From contig DASXJE010000146.1 in assembly GCA_036497565.1 (NCBI GenBank), forward strand, positions 1-42,556: 42,556 bases of DNA, in the 5' to 3' direction. A program made the position numbers and the translations under genes. The notes under the pieces are model-generated. The model searched no databases. It had not been told where the DNA came from and was given only the letters and a program-made list of their open reading frames with translations. The stretch comes from Mycobacteriales bacterium. GTDB lineage: Bacteria; Actinomycetota; Actinomycetes; Mycobacteriales; QHCD01. Positions 7,717-15,928 of the stretch are shown here, piece by piece (the stretch's first letter is position 1; each line of letters starts with the position of its first letter).

Positions 7717-9534
7717 TCACGAACCGACCGCGCCGAGGGCATTGATGAAGACGTCGTCGATCGTGCTCGGATCGGGCGCGACGAACGATTTCCCGCCCGA
7801 TGCCTTGGCGATCTTGGCGAGCGCGTCGGTATCGGCGTCCTTGCCGTAGGCGATCGTGATCACGTGCACCGGGGTGTCGCTCCGGGCCGTCTGCTGCAGG
7901 TCGCTCAGCAGCGTCGGCAGGTCCGGGCCGCCCGATGCGTCCTCGTTCCGGCCGTCGGTGAGCAGCACGATCGTGTTGACGCCGTGGGTCACGTAGTTGT
8001 TCTTGGCCGCGTCGTCGGCCGCGAGTACCGAGGCGTAGAGCGCGGTGCCGCCCGTGGCCTGAAGCGATTTGTACGCCGCCGCCGACGCGTCCCTCCGGTC
8101 GATGCCATTGATCTTGTCGTCGGCCGGCCCGAGCGACACCAGTTCCTTGTAGGGCCGGGCGCCGTCGAGCCCGGTCGAGAACTCCCACAGCCCGATCTGA
8201 TCGCCGGCGGAGAAGAGATTGAGTGATCCGGCCGCGGCCGCCCGGGCGAGGTCGAGCTTGGTCTGACCGTCCGGCTGGACGACCTCCGACATCGATCCCG
8301 ACACGTCGATGAGACCGAGAACGGAGACCCGGCGGGTGATCAGCGCCCACGCGGTCCGTCCGGCGGCCGCCGCGCCCTCCCCGCGCAGCGGGGTGGGACC
8401 GAACGTGGCCTTCGAGATCCCGGTGCCACGCAGGGCGCCGGGTGATCCGTCCGCGTGCCGCAGGCCGGCCCGGGCCAGCTGGTCCTGAGCCGGCGCACTG
8501 CGCAGCCAGTTCGCGAAGTCGGTCGCCGCCTTGTTGGTCTGGGGATCCATCCACTGCCCGTGGGTGGTGACGAACGGGTAGTCGGCGCCGAGCGAGCCGT
8601 CCCACGGGTAGCTGGCGTGCAGCGGCACCTTCGGCGATGCGTCGTTGTAGCGCCAGACGTCCTGCTCCGGGACGGCGAGGACGCCGAGCTTGCTGCGCAG
8701 CGACTCATCGGACGTGGTCTGGCGGGCGGCGGACAGCAATGCGTCGCTGTCCTGGTCGGTGCTCGTCACCCCATTCAGGGCACGCAGTCCACCTTGGACC
8801 GACGAGGACGTGAACATCGTCTTCGACAGGTCCTGCGGCGCCACGCCCGCGGTGGTCGCGGCGGCTGCCGAGATCGTCGCCAAGCCGCTCGCGGTCGTCT
8901 CCGGATCGGGGATGCTGAAGTGCATCACGCCCCAGTCCGGATGGCCGAGTGCTCCCCACCCGTGCGGATCAGCGGCCGCCCGCAGGACGGCCTTGGCGAG
9001 CGTCGGCCCCTGCCCGGCGGCCTGGATCGCCTGGGTGGCATCGGCGCTCGTCGCCAGCACCATGGGAGACGTCGCGATGGAGGGCGCGGTCGCCGGCAGT
9101 ACCGCCGCGCTGGCGGGGGTCGCGCGGACGAGGTTCAGCGCCGTCGTCGACTCCGGCACCCAGACCGCGGGCGGAGTCGAGCCGAGCACCGGCGTCGTCC
9201 GCAGCGCGAGCCCGGCGTCCGCGGTCGACAGCGCATCGACCTGGGGGGTGATGCACTGGTGGTTGACCTCGTGCCGGGCGGCGGTGTAGCGATCGGCGAG
9301 GTCGCGGAGCCACCCCACCGCGTCCGGATCGGCACCGACCGACAGCCGGATCGTCCCGAGCGAGCAGGGACCGGTCGGCGGGGCGGCCGCCTGCGGGTGG
9401 TTCTGCGTACGCCCGAGGGCGAAGGCGGTGATGGCACCGGCGATGACGACGAGGACGACGAGCGGTGCGATGATCTTCACCCGACGCGGCCAGCGCGAAG
9501 GCGCTCCATGTTTGGCCGCTGCGTGTCGTGCCAT
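7717..9534 (-). CDS. Membrane-anchored substrate-binding-protein-like + VWA domain protein
   Basis: 605 aa. A basic N-terminus (SRWPRRVK) and one membrane segment at about 21-40 place the rest outside the cell. Residues about 60-360 resemble a periplasmic/extracellular solute-binding fold (AVWVPEST, DWGVMHFSIPDPETTASGL, YPFVTTHGQWMD, then ATDFANWLRSAPAQDQLARAGLR), a layout like molybdate/iron-type binding proteins. From about 400 a von Willebrand A domain follows with a complete MIDAS start, D410-x-S412-x-S414 in LIDVSGSMS, a Thr in TGGTALYAS and the Asp in IVLLTDGRNED. The combination suggests a ligand- or metal-dependent adhesion or assembly role at the surface. It sits 100 nt upstream of the mannosidase on the same strand. 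ATG 9534 is the only good start. Confidence 0.85.
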   Translation of the reverse strand: MARHAAAKHGAPSRWPRRVKIIAPLVVLVVIAGAITAFALGRTQNHPQAAAPPTGPCSLGTIRLSVGADPDAVGWLRDLADRYTAARHEVNHQCITPQVDALSTADAGLALRTTPVLGSTPPAVWVPESTTALNLVRATPASAAVLPATAPSIATSPMVLATSADATQAIQAAGQGPTLAKAVLRAAADPHGWGALGHPDWGVMHFSIPDPETTASGLATISAAAATTAGVAPQDLSKTMFTSSSVQGGLRALNGVTSTDQDSDALLSAARQTTSDESLRSKLGVLAVPEQDVWRYNDASPKVPLHASYPWDGSLGADYPFVTTHGQWMDPQTNKAATDFANWLRSAPAQDQLARAGLRHADGSPGALRGTGISKATFGPTPLRGEGAAAAGRTAWALITRRVSVLGLIDVSGSMSEVVQPDGQTKLDLARAAAAGSLNLFSAGDQIGLWEFSTGLDGARPYKELVSLGPADDKINGIDRRDASAAAYKSLQATGGTALYASVLAADDAAKNNYVTHGVNTIVLLTDGRNEDASGGPDLPTLLSDLQQTARSDTPVHVITIAYGKDADTDALAKIAKASGGKSFVAPDPSTIDDVFINALGAVGS

Positions 9535-9710
9535 TGCTCGTGCTCCTGCCCCGAACGCCCTGCCTTTCCCGGTCGGGCGACCCGCGTGCTACGACGGCCG
9601 CGATCCGCGTGGATGTCCGGGGAGGACGATGTGAATGGAGTCAGCCTCCGTAAGCCAAGTGGCCCTGTCAAACCGAGATCGACTTCGTCGGCGGTCGGTG
9701 AGCGCCCTAC

Positions 9711-9798
9711 TACACATCGTGTAATTCCCCGACGTTCACCCTCGGCGTATCCCGCTTACTTGTGTAGTTCGAGTAAGGGAGTAATGATGTAATCATCA
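9711..9798. promoter_or_regulatory. Low-GC divergent control region with three inverted repeats
   Basis: Within the 282-nt gap between the VWA gene and the RHH-like gene, an unusually AT-rich stretch holds TACAC-ATC-GTGTA (9711-9723), CTTACT-N11-AGTAAG (9755-9760/9772-9777) and TGATG-TAAT-CATCA (9785-9798). The last ends 5 nt before the SD of the RHH-like gene. These look like binding sites for one or more regulators, possibly the RHH-like product itself (inference). The rest of the gap (9535-9710) shows nothing I can name. Confidence 0.45.
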
Positions 9799-9816
9799 AC
9801 TGAAGGAGTGAGCAGG

Positions 9817-10398
9817 ATGCCACGAGGACGATGGTCCGGTCCCCCTTGGGCCGGCGGGCGGGGCGGCCGTCCGCAGCACGTCGATCTACCACCGGTGGGG
9901 GATGCCCCGGCGTGGTTCGCCGGCCGGTTGCCGGACGGGTGGTTCGCCACAGCGCCCACGGTGACGAGTGATCGCGACGAGATCGTCGTGGTCGGCCGAC
10001 TCGACCCCCCGGAGGTGCCGAGCGACGCCACACCGGAGGCCCGGGCGGCCGCCGAAGCCGGCCGGATCAGCAGATTCCGCGAGGAGACCCGCGACGAGCG
10101 GATCTCGATCGCCCGTGAGGCGGAAGCGCGTTACGCCCGCAAGGTCGCCTGGGGCGCCGAGGTGGGCGAGACCCGTCAGCTGTTCACCACGGCCGCCGTG
10201 CCGGTGATGACCCGGCTCCGGCAGCCCGAGCGACAGGTCCTCGACACCCTCGTCGATTCCGGCGTGGCGCGGTCGCGCTCGGAGGCCCTGGTCTGGTCTG
10301 TGCGGCTGGTCGGCGAGCACGCCGATGGCTGGCTCGCCGAGCTCCGCGAGGCGATGACCGCCGTCGACGAGGTACGCACCCGAGGCCCGGAGCTCTAG
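9817..10398 (+). CDS. Conserved actinobacterial protein with ribbon-helix-helix-like C-terminus
   Basis: 193 aa. ATG 9817 is chosen because AAGGAG (9803-9808) is 8 nt upstream; the GTG at 9808 would overlap that SD. The first 75 residues are Pro/Gly-rich and probably disordered. A basic-acidic helical stretch (about 85-120) leads to LRQPERQVLDTLVDSG then VARSRSEALVWSVRLVGEH (about 137-170). This segment has the spacing of a CopG/Arc ribbon-helix-helix: short strand, helix 'LDTLVDSG', turn 'ARSRSEAL', second helix. I infer a DNA-binding dimer. Three inverted repeats lie directly upstream, which fits autoregulation. No function is established to my knowledge. Confidence 0.7.
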   Translation: MPRGRWSGPPWAGGRGGRPQHVDLPPVGDAPAWFAGRLPDGWFATAPTVTSDRDEIVVVGRLDPPEVPSDATPEARAAAEAGRISRFREETRDERISIAREAEARYARKVAWGAEVGETRQLFTTAAVPVMTRLRQPERQVLDTLVDSGVARSRSEALVWSVRLVGEHADGWLAELREAMTAVDEVRTRGPEL

Positions 10399-10410
10399 TC
10401 CCCGGCCGGG

Positions 10411-10560
10411 ACCTGCATAAAGGATCAGCGTCGTCGCCAATTGGACGATGAGAAATCCGATGTGCGCGGGAACGCCGCTTCCGAAATTCGCCTTCACGAC
10501 CTGCGAGATAACGGTCGGAGAACCGTCGATGTACGGCGTCATCGGCCGCCCATCGTGCAC
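10411..10560 (-). pseudogene. Remnant of an APC-type amino-acid permease
   Basis: On the minus strand a 50-codon stretch reads SPTVISQVVKANFGSG, then VPAHIGFLIVQLATTLILYAG. The pattern (T-V-I-S-Q then a long hydrophobic helix ending in ILYAG) is like an internal part of APC-superfamily permeases that continue with an A-N-T-S-x motif. Two stops (TAA TAG) lie immediately upstream of it in frame, and the similarity ends at about 10411, next to the stop of the RHH-like gene. It therefore looks like a decayed fragment filling the 228-nt gap. The rest of the gap shows no gene. The call rests on motif memory only. Confidence 0.4.
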
Positions 10561-10614
10561 TTGCTATTACTTTGCCCGGACCTGGAGAAACGCGGAAATC
10601 CGACCGTCCGCCCG

Positions 10615-10620
10615 TACGCT
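10615..10620 (+). promoter_or_regulatory. -10 box, leaderless start of the deacetylase
   Basis: TACGCT ends 6 nt before GTG 10627 and no SD is present between them. Confidence 0.5.
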
Positions 10621-10626
10621 TCTTCC

Positions 10627-11421
10627 GTGTCCTCACCGATTCCCCGGCGCACGGTCATCGGTCTCGCGGTTCTCGCCGGAGCGGCGGGATGCGTGGCCGG
10701 GCGACGGGCGGCCGGTCACCGCGCTGCGGCACCCCGGAAGACCGCATCGCCTACGGCATCACCGACCGCATCACCGACGGGGACCCGACCAGCTCCGACC
10801 CGGTCGGCGGTGCCCCGCGGGCCCGCGCACGAGGTGGTGCACGGCCGGCGCAATCGTCCCGAGGTGGCTCTGACGTTCCACGGGGCAGGCGATCCGGGCA
10901 TCGCCCGCGAGTTGCTCACCATCTTCGCCGCGCACCGTGCCCAGGTCACCGTGCTCGCGGTGGGGGTGTGGCTCGATGCCAACCCGGAGATGGCGAAGGA
11001 GATCACCGGCGCCGGGCATGAGCTCGGCAACCACACCTGGACCCACCCGGTGCTCGCCGATCTCGGTGAACCCGCGGTACGGGACGAGGTCGACCGCTGC
11101 CGCGACCTGCTGCACAAGCTGACCGGCTCACCGGGCGCGCACTTCAGGCAGTCGTCGGCCCAGCATTCGACCCCCCTCATCCGTCAGGTGGCCGGCGCCG
11201 CCGGCTACCCGATCTGCCTCTCCTACGACGTCGATTCACTGGACTGGACCGATCCCGGACCGGACGCGGTGCGGCGCAACCTGGCCGCGGCCCGGCCCGG
11301 ATCGGTGGTGAGCATGCACTTCGGCCATCCCGGCACGGTGGTCGCGATGCCCGGCGTGCTCGAGGATCTGACGAATCGCGGACTGCGGCCGGTCTCGGCA
11401 AGTAGGCTCCTGCAGTCGTGA
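10627..11421 (+). CDS. Polysaccharide deacetylase-like lipoprotein with altered catalytic motif
   Basis: 264 aa. The start is GTG 10627, giving SPIPRRTVIGLAVLAGAAGC: a twin-arginine-like lipoprotein signal with Cys at about 23. A Ser/Pro/Thr linker (about 38-60) precedes a NodB-type domain. Zinc-type motif H-x-x-x-H is present as GNHTWTHPVL (about 137-146), but motif 1, normally TFDDGP with the catalytic Asp and the metal Asp, reads LTFHGAGDP (about 82-90). The C-terminal motif is MHFGHPG instead of LHDG. Metal binding may thus be kept in part while chemistry is changed, or another residue may do the job. Probably acts on cell-wall glycan. Stop overlaps the next gene by 4 nt (GTGA). Confidence 0.85.
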   Translation: MSSPIPRRTVIGLAVLAGAAGCVAGRRAAGHRAAAPRKTASPTASPTASPTGTRPAPTRSAVPRGPAHEVVHGRRNRPEVALTFHGAGDPGIARELLTIFAAHRAQVTVLAVGVWLDANPEMAKEITGAGHELGNHTWTHPVLADLGEPAVRDEVDRCRDLLHKLTGSPGAHFRQSSAQHSTPLIRQVAGAAGYPICLSYDVDSLDWTDPGPDAVRRNLAAARPGSVVSMHFGHPGTVVAMPGVLEDLTNRGLRPVSASRLLQS

Positions 11422-12662
11422 GGCTCGGGCGGGGGCGCGTGGTCATCTGCGCCGTATTGGCAGTGCCGGTGCTGGCGACGGCCTGCTCGACGACTCCGCA
11501 CAGTGCTCGTGCCGAGTCGCCGGCCAGTCCGGCCACCTCGAGTCCGGCCCCGTCGAGCCCCGCCCCCTCGAGTCCGGCCCCGTCGCCGACGGCACCGCCT
11601 CCGAAGACGCATCGATCGGATCTGCTGCCCGGGATGCCGCCCCCGGTGTCGCCGACCGACGTCTACGCGGCCGCCGGCCCCGGGATGCTGAGTCCGACCG
11701 TGCGCGGCGACCGGCCGCTGGTCTACGTGCCGGACACCAAGAGCAACGACGTCTACGTCATCGACCAGCACACGATGCGGGTCATCAACCGTTTTCCGGT
11801 CGGACGAGAACCGCAGCACGTCGTGCCGTCCTACGACCTGAAGACGCTCTACGCCGTCGCCGACGCGGTACCCGGCGGAAGTCTCACCCCGATCGATCCG
11901 AAGAACGGCAAGCCTGGGCGTCCGATCGCGGTGCAGGACCCGTACAACATGTATTTCACCCCGGACGGCCGCTACGCGATCGTCGTCGCGGAAGCCTACC
12001 GGCGGCTGGACTTCTACAACCCGCACACCTGGCGGCGGGAACACTCGCTGTTCCTGCCGCAATGCGGTGGCGTCGACCACATGGATTTCACCGCCAACGG
12101 ACGCCTGCTGCTGGCCAGTTGTGAGTTCAGCGACCGGATGGTGGTCGTCGACGTCGAGCACCGGCGGCTGGTGCGCACGATCGACCTGCCGCAGCGGTCG
12201 GACGGCATGCCGCAGGACGTGAAGCTCTCACCCGACGGCAAGGTCTTCTACGTCGCCGACATGGTGGCCAACGGCGTGTACCTGATCGACGGGGCCGCCA
12301 CCCACGTCCTGCGTTTCCAGCCGACCGGCGTCGGCGCCCACGGTCTGTACGTCGACCGCACCGGGAAGCGGCTCTTCGTCACCAACCGCGGCGAGGGCAG
12401 CATCACGGTCGTCGATCTCGCGACCCGCCGCCCGATGGCGAAGTGGCGCATCCCCGGCGGCGGCAGCCCCGACATGGGCAACCTCTCGGCCGACGGTAAA
12501 GTTTTCTGGGTCTCCGGTAGGTACAACAACGTGGTTTATGCAATCAGCACGGCCGACGGACATCTCATCAAGAAGATTCCGGTCGGCACCGGTCCGCACG
12601 GACTGTGCGTATGGCCGCAGCCCGGCCGCTACTCGTTGGGGCACACCGGCATCACACGGTGA
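11418..12662 (+). CDS. YVTN/YncE-type beta-propeller lipoprotein
   Basis: 414 aa, GTG start overlapping the upstream TGA. Signal peptide VVICAVLAVPVLATAC with lipobox Cys at about 23, then a Ser/Ala/Pro repeat linker (PASPATSSPAPSSPAP) that would lift the domain off the membrane. From about residue 95 on come repeated blades: VYVPDTKSNDVYVIDQHT, YAVADAVPGGSLTPID, DGRYAIVVAEAYRRLDFYN, MDFTANGRLLLASCEFSDRM, LSPDGKVFYVADMVANGVYLID, VDRTGKRLFVTNRGEGSI, LSADGKVFWVSGRYNNVVYAI. About seven blades fit the YncE fold. It is co-translated with the deacetylase-like lipoprotein, so the two may form an outer-face complex on the cell wall (inference). Ligand unknown. Confidence 0.85.
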   Translation: MRLGRGRVVICAVLAVPVLATACSTTPHSARAESPASPATSSPAPSSPAPSSPAPSPTAPPPKTHRSDLLPGMPPPVSPTDVYAAAGPGMLSPTVRGDRPLVYVPDTKSNDVYVIDQHTMRVINRFPVGREPQHVVPSYDLKTLYAVADAVPGGSLTPIDPKNGKPGRPIAVQDPYNMYFTPDGRYAIVVAEAYRRLDFYNPHTWRREHSLFLPQCGGVDHMDFTANGRLLLASCEFSDRMVVVDVEHRRLVRTIDLPQRSDGMPQDVKLSPDGKVFYVADMVANGVYLIDGAATHVLRFQPTGVGAHGLYVDRTGKRLFVTNRGEGSITVVDLATRRPMAKWRIPGGGSPDMGNLSADGKVFWVSGRYNNVVYAISTADGHLIKKIPVGTGPHGLCVWPQPGRYSLGHTGITR

Positions 12663-12702
12663 GCGTCGCCGGAGAACGTCGACCTGATTCGCGCCGGTGC
12701 GG

Positions 12703-12799
12703 TGCTACCCCGTAGCATCTGCCGTTGTTGCGGACGCGGGGCGCGTTGGGTCCGCCATGTTCGACGAGTCACTGTTTCCGGGGGCCCGTCTGACGGGCC
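12703..12799 (+). promoter_or_regulatory. Promoter/leader of the LCP gene with two palindromes
   Basis: TGCTAC-CCC-GTAGCA (12703-12717) is a perfect inverted repeat that also contains a -10-like TAGCAT. Eighty bases on, GGCCCGTC-T-GACGGGCC (12783-12799) is an 8-bp perfect inverted repeat ahead of the SD GGAGGAG (12812-12818). The first may be an operator; the second would be in the mRNA leader if translation starts at 12829. Confidence 0.35.
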
Positions 12800-12828
12800 T
12801 CCACGACGCGCGGAGGAGTCCAAGCGCC

Positions 12829-14052
12829 GTGACACACGCGAGGCCGCACGGGTCCCGGACAAGGCGCGACGCGGACGACGAACGCGGACGTCACCGGCAT
12901 CACGGTGGAGCACGCCGTCGCTGGGGGCGTATCGCGGTGTGGATCGCGGGCGCGGTGGCGTGTCTTCTGGTCGCGGTGGCCGCTGTGGGCTACGCGGCCT
13001 ACCAGCACTACGACGACCAGATCCACCGGGTCAATGTGCTCGCCACCAAGGACCCGAACATCAAGGAAGCGACGCGGCAACTGCACGCGCAGAACTTCCT
13101 GCTCATCGGTTCCGACACCCGCGCCGGAGCGGACAAGTCCTTCGAGACGAGCCCCGGCGAGGTGAGCGGTGCGCGGTCGGACACCACGATCCTGGCCCAC
13201 ATCTCGCCGACGGGTGCGAAGGCGACGATGGTGAGCTTCCCGCGCGATGCCTGGGTGCACGTGCCGTCCTGTCAGAAGTCGGGCGGACAGCAGACCAAGC
13301 CCTACCAGGGATCCTTCAACTCCGCGTTCGAACTGGGCGGGCCGGCCTGCACGATCCGGCTGGTGCAGTCGATGACCGGGATCAAGATCACCCATTTCGT
13401 CCAGGTCGACTTCAGCGGCTTCACCAACATGGTGCGGGCGTTGGGCGGCGTACCGGTCTGCTCACCCACCACCGTCGACGATCCGAAGAGCGGACTTCGG
13501 CTGCATCCGGGCACCCAGATGATCACCGGAACCCAGGCGCTGGCCTATGTCCGGGCGCGGTACACCCTCGGTGACGGCTCGGACCTCGACCGGATCAAGC
13601 GCCAACAGAGCTTCCTCGGTTCGGTGATCCGGGTGGCGACGAGTAAGGGGATCCTGTTCAACCCGGGCCGGCTGAAGTCCTTCCTCGACGCGGCGACCCG
13701 CTCGGTGACGCTCGACAAGGGCACGCACATCACCGACCTCTACAACCTGGCCGGCCGGCTGCGGCATCTCGACCCGGCCCACGCGACGTTCTTCACGGCG
13801 CCGATCGCCAATCGTGACTATGCCCCGCCGGGATACCCCGCCAACGCTGGCAAGGTGCTCCTCGACCAGGCCGCGGGCACACGGTTGTGGAAGGACATCA
13901 TCGACGACAGCACGGTGACGACGAAGTCGCCGGCGGCACACCGCAGCGGCACGCCGAAGAAGTCGCCGTCGCCCAAGCCGTCGTCCAAGCCCACGCCGAA
14001 GCCCAGCCAGCCCGGTGCGATCAACGCCTCCGACAAGAAGTGCACCGTCTGA
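12829..14052 (+). CDS. LytR-CpsA-Psr (LCP) family cell-wall ligase
   Basis: 407 aa. GTG 12829 is preferred because GGAGGAG is 10 nt upstream; ATG 12757 is in frame but has no SD. Cytoplasmic His/Arg-rich tail, one membrane helix (about 36-57), then the LCP domain: NFLLIGSDTRAG (about 96-107), GARSDTTILAHI (with the conserved R and D that bind Mg and the polyprenyl pyrophosphate), SFPRDAWVHVP, KITHFVQVDFSGF, LALAYVRARYTLGDGSDLDRIKRQQSFL. These enzymes attach glycopolymers such as arabinogalactan or teichoic-type polymers to peptidoglycan. The C-terminus is a Lys/Pro/Ser-rich tail ending in KKCTV. It is convergent with pstB with only 24 nt between. Confidence 0.93.
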   Translation: MTHARPHGSRTRRDADDERGRHRHHGGARRRWGRIAVWIAGAVACLLVAVAAVGYAAYQHYDDQIHRVNVLATKDPNIKEATRQLHAQNFLLIGSDTRAGADKSFETSPGEVSGARSDTTILAHISPTGAKATMVSFPRDAWVHVPSCQKSGGQQTKPYQGSFNSAFELGGPACTIRLVQSMTGIKITHFVQVDFSGFTNMVRALGGVPVCSPTTVDDPKSGLRLHPGTQMITGTQALAYVRARYTLGDGSDLDRIKRQQSFLGSVIRVATSKGILFNPGRLKSFLDAATRSVTLDKGTHITDLYNLAGRLRHLDPAHATFFTAPIANRDYAPPGYPANAGKVLLDQAAGTRLWKDIIDDSTVTTKSPAAHRSGTPKKSPSPKPSSKPTPKPSQPGAINASDKKCTV

Positions 14053-14076
14053 CCCACCGGGCCGTGCGCCGGGTCG

Positions 14077-14853
14077 TCAGCCGAACCGGCCGGTGATGTA
14101 TTCCTCGGTCTTCTTCTCGGTCGGGTTGCTGAAGATCTTCTGGGTGTCGTCCATCTCGATGAGCCGACCGGGCTCGCCGACGCCGGCGAGGGTGAAGAAC
14201 CCGGTGCGGTCGCTCACCCGGGCGGCCTGTTGCATGTTGTGCGTGACGATGACGATCGTGTAGCGCTCCTTGAGCTCGCCGATGAGGTCCTCGATCGCGA
14301 GCGTGGAGATCGGGTCGAGTGCGGAGCACGGCTCGTCCATCAGCAGCACCTGCGGCTCCACGGCGATCGCCCGGGCGATGCACAGCCGCTGCTGCTGGCC
14401 GCCGGAGAGACTCCCGCCGGGACGCTTGAGCCGATCCGCGACCTCGGTCCAGAGGTTGGCGCCGCGCAGCGACCGCTCCACGACGCTGTCCATCTCCGAC
14501 CGGCTGTGCCGGCCACGCAGCTTGATGCCGGCCACGACGTTGTCGTAGATGGACATCGTCGGGAAGGGGTTGGGGCGCTGGAAGACCATCCCGATCACCC
14601 GACGAACGTTGACCGGGTCGACGTCGGCTCCGTAGATGTCCTCGTCGTCGAGCAGGACCTTGCCCTCGACCCGCGCGCCGGGGATCACCTCGTGCAGCCG
14701 GTTGAGCGTCCGCAGGAACGTCGACTTGCCGCATCCGGACGGCCCGATGAGTGCGGTGACGGTGCGCGGGTCGATCGACATCGACACATCTGCCACCGCG
14801 AGGAACTTCCCGTAGTGGACGTTGAGGCCGGAGACGTCGATGCGTTTGGCCAT
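14077..14853 (-). CDS. pstB: Phosphate ABC transporter ATP-binding protein PstB
   Basis: 258 aa from ATG 14853 (MAKRIDVSG), about the normal PstB length; a start 48 nt further up is unlikely. Walker [10 protein letters not shown] (37-45), Q-loop [11 protein letters not shown] signature LSGGQQQR, Walker [12 protein letters not shown] and the H-loop VTHNMQQA are all present. The typical PstB phrases [14 protein letters not shown] and [16 protein letters not shown] support the specific call. It powers uptake of inorganic phosphate through PstC/PstA. It is the last gene of the pstSCAB operon; the gap to pstA is 19 nt. No phoU follows it; the next gene is convergent. Confidence 0.96.
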   Translation of the reverse strand: MAKRIDVSGLNVHYGKFLAVADVSMSIDPRTVTALIGPSGCGKSTFLRTLNRLHEVIPGARVEGKVLLDDEDIYGADVDPVNVRRVIGMVFQRPNPFPTMSIYDNVVAGIKLRGRHSRSEMDSVVERSLRGANLWTEVADRLKRPGGSLSGGQQQRLCIARAIAVEPQVLLMDEPCSALDPISTLAIEDLIGELKERYTIVIVTHNMQQAARVSDRTGFFTLAGVGEPGRLIEMDDTQKIFSNPTEKKTEEYITGRFG

Positions 14854-14872
14854 GGAAGGATTCTCTCCTCGG

Positions 14873-15928
14873 TCAGCCGCGGGCGCGGGCGAATCGGGCA
14901 ACGAGCCGAGCCAGCAGGCTCAGCACCATCACGATGATGATCAAGGTGAGGGCCCCGGCCCACGCCCGGTCCAGCGCAGTCTGGTTGGGCAGCCCGGACT
15001 CGGTGAAGACGAACAGCGGCAGGCCCTCCTGAGGGCCGCTGAAGGGGTTGTTGTTGATCGACGACGCGAAGCCGACGGTCAGCAGCAGCGGTGCGGTCTC
15101 CCCGATGACCCGGGCGATGGCGAGCATGATCCCGGTGGCGATGCCGGGTATCGCGGTGGGCAGCACGACCCGCATGATCGTCCGCCACTTAGGCACCCCG
15201 AGGGCGTAGCTCGCCTCCCGGAGTTCGTTGGGGACGAGCTTCAGGACCTCCTCCGCCGAGCGGACGATCGTCGGCAGCATCAGCACCAGCAGCGCCAGCG
15301 ACCCGGCGAACCCGGAGTAGCCCATGCCGAGGGCGAGCACCCAGAAGGCGTAGATGAACAGACCCGCGACGATCGACGGCAGCCCGGTCATCACGTCGAC
15401 GAAGAAGCTCACCACCCGCCCGAGCCGGCCGCGGCTGTATTCGACCAGGTAGATCGCCACCAGCAGCCCGATCGGCACCGCGATCAGGGTCGCGATGCCG
15501 ACCTGTTCGATGGTCCCGACGATCGCGTGATAGGCGCCGCCGTTGGCGTCCTGTTCGGCGACGCTGCGCATCGAATGGGTCAGGAAGGTGGGGTCGAGCC
15601 GGGCGACGCCCTTGACGATGGTGTAGCCGAGTACGCCGACCAGCGGGATCAGCGCGACGATGAAGCACACGCCCAACGCGAGGGTGGCCAGCCGGTCCTT
15701 CGCCCGCCGGCCGCCCTCGACCACCGCGGCCACGATCGTCTGGACCGCGAGGTAGGCGGGAACGGCGACAACGAAGTAGTCGACCCGTCCCTGCAGCGGG
15801 GTGATCGCGAATACGCCCCATGTCGCGAGCAGAACCGCTGCTGCGACGGCGAAAAAGCTCCACCTGGGCAGCCGCCGGCCGCGCAGCGATGCGCCGCCGT
15901 CCCACTGGTCGACTGTCAGCGCGGTCAC
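14873..15928 (-). CDS. pstA: Phosphate ABC transporter permease PstA
   Basis: 351 aa, GTG start whose first bases overlap the pstC stop (GTGA). About eight hydrophobic segments are seen, two more at the N-terminus (about 25-70) than the classic six, as in many actinobacterial PstA proteins. The permease EAA-type loop reads [26 protein letters not shown] (about 237-262), followed by [16 protein letters not shown]. It forms the membrane channel with PstC and couples to PstB. Confidence 0.95.
   Translation of the reverse strand: MTALTVDQWDGGASLRGRRLPRWSFFAVAAAVLLATWGVFAITPLQGRVDYFVVAVPAYLAVQTIVAAVVEGGRRAKDRLATLALGVCFIVALIPLVGVLGYTIVKGVARLDPTFLTHSMRSVAEQDANGGAYHAIVGTIEQVGIATLIAVPIGLLVAIYLVEYSRGRLGRVVSFFVDVMTGLPSIVAGLFIYAFWVLALGMGYSGFAGSLALLVLMLPTIVRSAEEVLKLVPNELREASYALGVPKWRTIMRVVLPTAIPGIATGIMLAIARVIGETAPLLLTVGFASSINNNPFSGPQEGLPLFVFTESGLPNQTALDRAWAGALTLIIIVMVLSLLARLVARFARARG

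Noticed and set aside
9886-10398. Minus-strand ORF antisense to the RHH-like gene as a real gene
   Set aside because: Only the first 50 codons (10411-10560) show protein-like content, reported as permease remnant; the rest is a shadow frame.
12757-12828. Longer N-terminus for the LCP protein from ATG 12757
   Set aside because: No SD there, whereas GGAGGAG stands 10 nt before GTG 12829; kept only as an alternative.
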